Shown here: piece by piece, positions 62,428-64,000 of the stretch
Layout: each line of letters begins with the position of its first letter
How positions within the stretch are numbered: the first letter of the stretch is position 1
Source of the DNA: G963674835 sp963674835
GTDB taxonomy: Bacteria > Planctomycetota > Planctomycetia > Pirellulales > Thermoguttaceae
Reading direction: 5' to 3'
Length of the DNA stretch: 64,000 nt
Assembly (NCBI GenBank): GCA_963674835.2
Contig: CAXXKC010000001.1
Span: forward strand, 868,001 to 932,000
Program-made: the position numbers and the translations under genes
Notes under the pieces: generated by a model
What the model saw: only the letters and a program-made list of their open reading frames with translations
What the model was told of the DNA's origin: nothing
Databases searched by the model: none

Positions 62428-64000
62428 ATGACCAATCGTCGCGATTTCGTGAAACGGTGTCTTGCCCTAGGTGGAGGAACTGCCTTCATGCCGACATTGC
62501 CGGACATGCTTCTGGCAGCGTCGGACGTTTCGAAGCGTCCGCAAATGAAGGAAACGGTGTGTCCCAAGTCGGCCGCGCCCGCCAAGATCCTCTGGGCCGT
62601 GCGACTCGACGGTCCAGAGAAAGGACTGGACCTGGCGTTGCCCTTGTCGTGCCTTCAGGGGCTTGTCAACCGGCAGCAACCGCAGATATTTCTCGTCCAC
62701 GACCGATTCGACGAGAAATGGCTTGATTGGCTGCGCCAGCGCGGTGATGTAGAGGAAGTCCGCAGGGTCGGGTCGAGAGTACTGTTCGAGAAATTCCTCC
62801 CGGCCGCCAAGGGATTGGTGCTGATTGATCCGGACCTGCCTGGCAGCATTAACGTGGCAACGATGCTGGCGGCGGTCGAAGGGTGGCTGCCGGTGGTACC
62901 TCGGCTGAGATCGGAATTCCCACGTTTGGAAGTGGCGATGGACCTTCGGGGAAGATGGAAGAAGAACATCGAAGGCTATCGGTGGTTCTACGGGACCTAC
63001 GGTGAGCAGATGTCCCACCGGGCCTGCGCAAATTATGATCCCGGGCAATTCGAGTTGCGCGATTACCTGGTGCAGTTCAAGATACCGCTCGTCTGGGTTT
63101 CGCATCCCGACGATGCCCAGCGCAGCGCGACCGCCTCGCCGGCCGAAGAAGCACAGTTCGCCCGCGATCTGTTCCAGTCGCTCCCGTCGAACATTCCTTG
63201 CTTCGGCTGGTGGGACCATGGGCAGGCCGGAGAGGACGGCTGCCACGAAAACGGGCCCTATTCGGGCTGTGATCTGGCCAGCCAATACGGCAAGTTTCAA
63301 ATCTGCTCGGCGTATGACGGCTACGCGCGCGGCGCGAGCAATCTGTCGGTCCATTCGGGCACGACGGCCCGGTTCCAGCACAAGGTCGTCGCTCCGCCAC
63401 CGCTGGCCGACAAGGTCTACTACGGCTACATTCGTACCGATGGAGACGGCCCGAACTTCTGGCGGCAAGTCTATCGCGATCTCTGGGACCAGCCGAGTCA
63501 CGGCCGCGTGCCCATCGGCTGGCAAATGGGCCCCACGGCCTCGGAATTAATCCCCGACATCCTCGATTGGTTCCACAAGCACGCCACGCCCAACGACGTG
63601 TTTGTCAACGCACTGACCGGTCTTGGGTACATTCGCGAGGCGGTCTACCTGACCAAGCTGCCCGAGTCGCAGCAAGAGGCCGCGTGGCAGCAGTACATGG
63701 CCCTTTCGAGCCGGTATTTCCAGGGCTTGGACCAGTCGCTGTTGACAACATTCGAGAATCAGGGCCAGTTCCTGTCGGACGAGCGGTTGGCGAGCTTCAC
63801 GAAATTGCCCGGCATCCAAGCGATCTATCGCGACTACACGCGAGTTGGAGACACCACGGCGGAGAATGCCGCGTCTGAAGTGAATGGCGTGCCGATCTTC
63901 CGCGCGATTCTCGCCGGCGAGTTTCCGCTTGGGACATCGGACGATATCCGCCGCAGCGCCGCAGCCATTGCCGAACAGATCCGGCAGTTCACGCCGGAAA
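62428..64000 (+). CDS. Tat-exported GxGYxYP-type putative glycoside hydrolase, 3' end cut
   Basis: The visible 524 codons run to the right window edge. The N-terminus MTNRRDFVKRCLALGGG is a twin-arginine signal. An early segment AKILWAVRLDGPEKGLDLAL and GLVNRQQPQIFLVHD lead into a region with GWWDHGQAGEDGCHENG and SELIPDILDWFHKHATPND followed by VFVNALTGLGYIREAVYLT. The last resembles the GxGYxYP motif (here GLGYIRE), so the family assignment is tentative. Such proteins are predicted carbohydrate-active enzymes. The start ATG at 62428 has only a weak AAGAAA ribosome site. Confidence 0.6.
   Translation, partial: MTNRRDFVKRCLALGGGTAFMPTLPDMLLAASDVSKRPQMKETVCPKSAAPAKILWAVRLDGPEKGLDLALPLSCLQGLVNRQQPQIFLVHDRFDEKWLDWLRQRGDVEEVRRVGSRVLFEKFLPAAKGLVLIDPDLPGSINVATMLAAVEGWLPVVPRLRSEFPRLEVAMDLRGRWKKNIEGYRWFYGTYGEQMSHRACANYDPGQFELRDYLVQFKIPLVWVSHPDDAQRSATASPAEEAQFARDLFQSLPSNIPCFGWWDHGQAGEDGCHENGPYSGCDLASQYGKFQICSAYDGYARGASNLSVHSGTTARFQHKVVAPPPLADKVYYGYIRTDGDGPNFWRQVYRDLWDQPSHGRVPIGWQMGPTASELIPDILDWFHKHATPNDVFVNALTGLGYIREAVYLTKLPESQQEAAWQQYMALSSRYFQGLDQSLLTTFENQGQFLSDERLASFTKLPGIQAIYRDYTRVGDTTAENAASEVNGVPIFRAILAGEFPLGTSDDIRRSAAAIAEQIRQFTPE

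Overview
The window reads as chromosomal DNA from a GC-rich planctomycete of the Pirellulales type. The support is the gene content: DUF1080 (3-keto-disaccharide hydrolase), DUF4434, DUF1573, DUF4175, DUF4416 and GxGYxYP-type proteins, a sulfatase, a BlaI/M56 pair with a long C-terminal extension, a long ABC permease with two FtsX-like cores, and an alternative complex III next to an A2-type caa3 oxidase. I found no rRNA, tRNA, CRISPR array, phage module or complete insertion sequence. The assignment is by family recognition only; no database was consulted.

Layout. 1-5.3 kb: 3' part of nadB (cut by the window edge) and a giant Q/P/G-rich DUF4175 membrane protein. 5.5-8.5 kb: NAD(P)-type isocitrate dehydrogenase facing a DUF1080-DUF4434 gene pair. 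8.6-16.4 kb: a minus-strand run of DUF4416, a MraY/WecA-like transferase, an O-antigen-ligase/TPR protein, a DUF1573 protein and a tetraheme lipoprotein fused to a degenerate metallophosphatase. 16.6-19.4 kb: a small conserved protein, a 1.2-kb gene-poor stretch with a good promoter and hairpins, an orphan FlgM-like anti-sigma factor, a Fur regulator and a small membrane protein. 19.5-21.5 kb: queuosine precursor genes queF (divergent), queC and queE. 21.5-30.4 kb: a sugar porter with a secreted alpha-barrel protein, then an ABC exporter with a prenyltransferase-like protein. 30.5-33.5 kb: blaI with a clear promoter/operator, followed by an M56 sensor gene broken by an in-frame TAG and by a 140-bp MITE-like insertion. 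33.5-41.5 kb: glycan-degradation genes (sulfatase, double DUF1080, GH36 alpha-galactosidase), an AraC regulator and a secreted MBL-fold protein. 41.6-54.4 kb: one long minus-strand respiratory operon, ActA-B-C-DE(fused)-F, small protein, SCO, CoxB-A-C-D. 54.8-58.9 kb: coiled-coil membrane protein, YceH and a UvrD/PcrA helicase. 59.3-61.9 kb: a tightly coupled cassette of orphan RNA polymerase alpha-CTD protein, DUF3592/arrestin-like membrane protein, second arrestin-like protein and small P-loop ATPase. 62.4-64 kb: start of a Tat-exported GxGYxYP-type protein.

How the parts work together. The respiratory operon encodes a quinol:cytochrome c oxidoreductase (ACIII) together with the caa3 oxidase that takes its electrons and the SCO factor that helps load CuA, so one transcript could build a supercomplex. 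The sulfatase, DUF1080, GH36, DUF4434, GxGYxYP and sugar-porter genes fit a heterotrophic lifestyle on sulfated or complex glycans. The 59.3-61.9 kb cassette is the best candidate for an undescribed system: three genes are translationally coupled by 4-bp overlaps and an orphan alpha-CTD with intact DNA-contact residues leads them.

Long antisense open frames are common here because of the high GC content, and I treated them as shadows. Several starts were moved inward to ATG/GTG/TTG codons with a Shine-Dalgarno sequence or a stop/start overlap; the reason is given in each entry.
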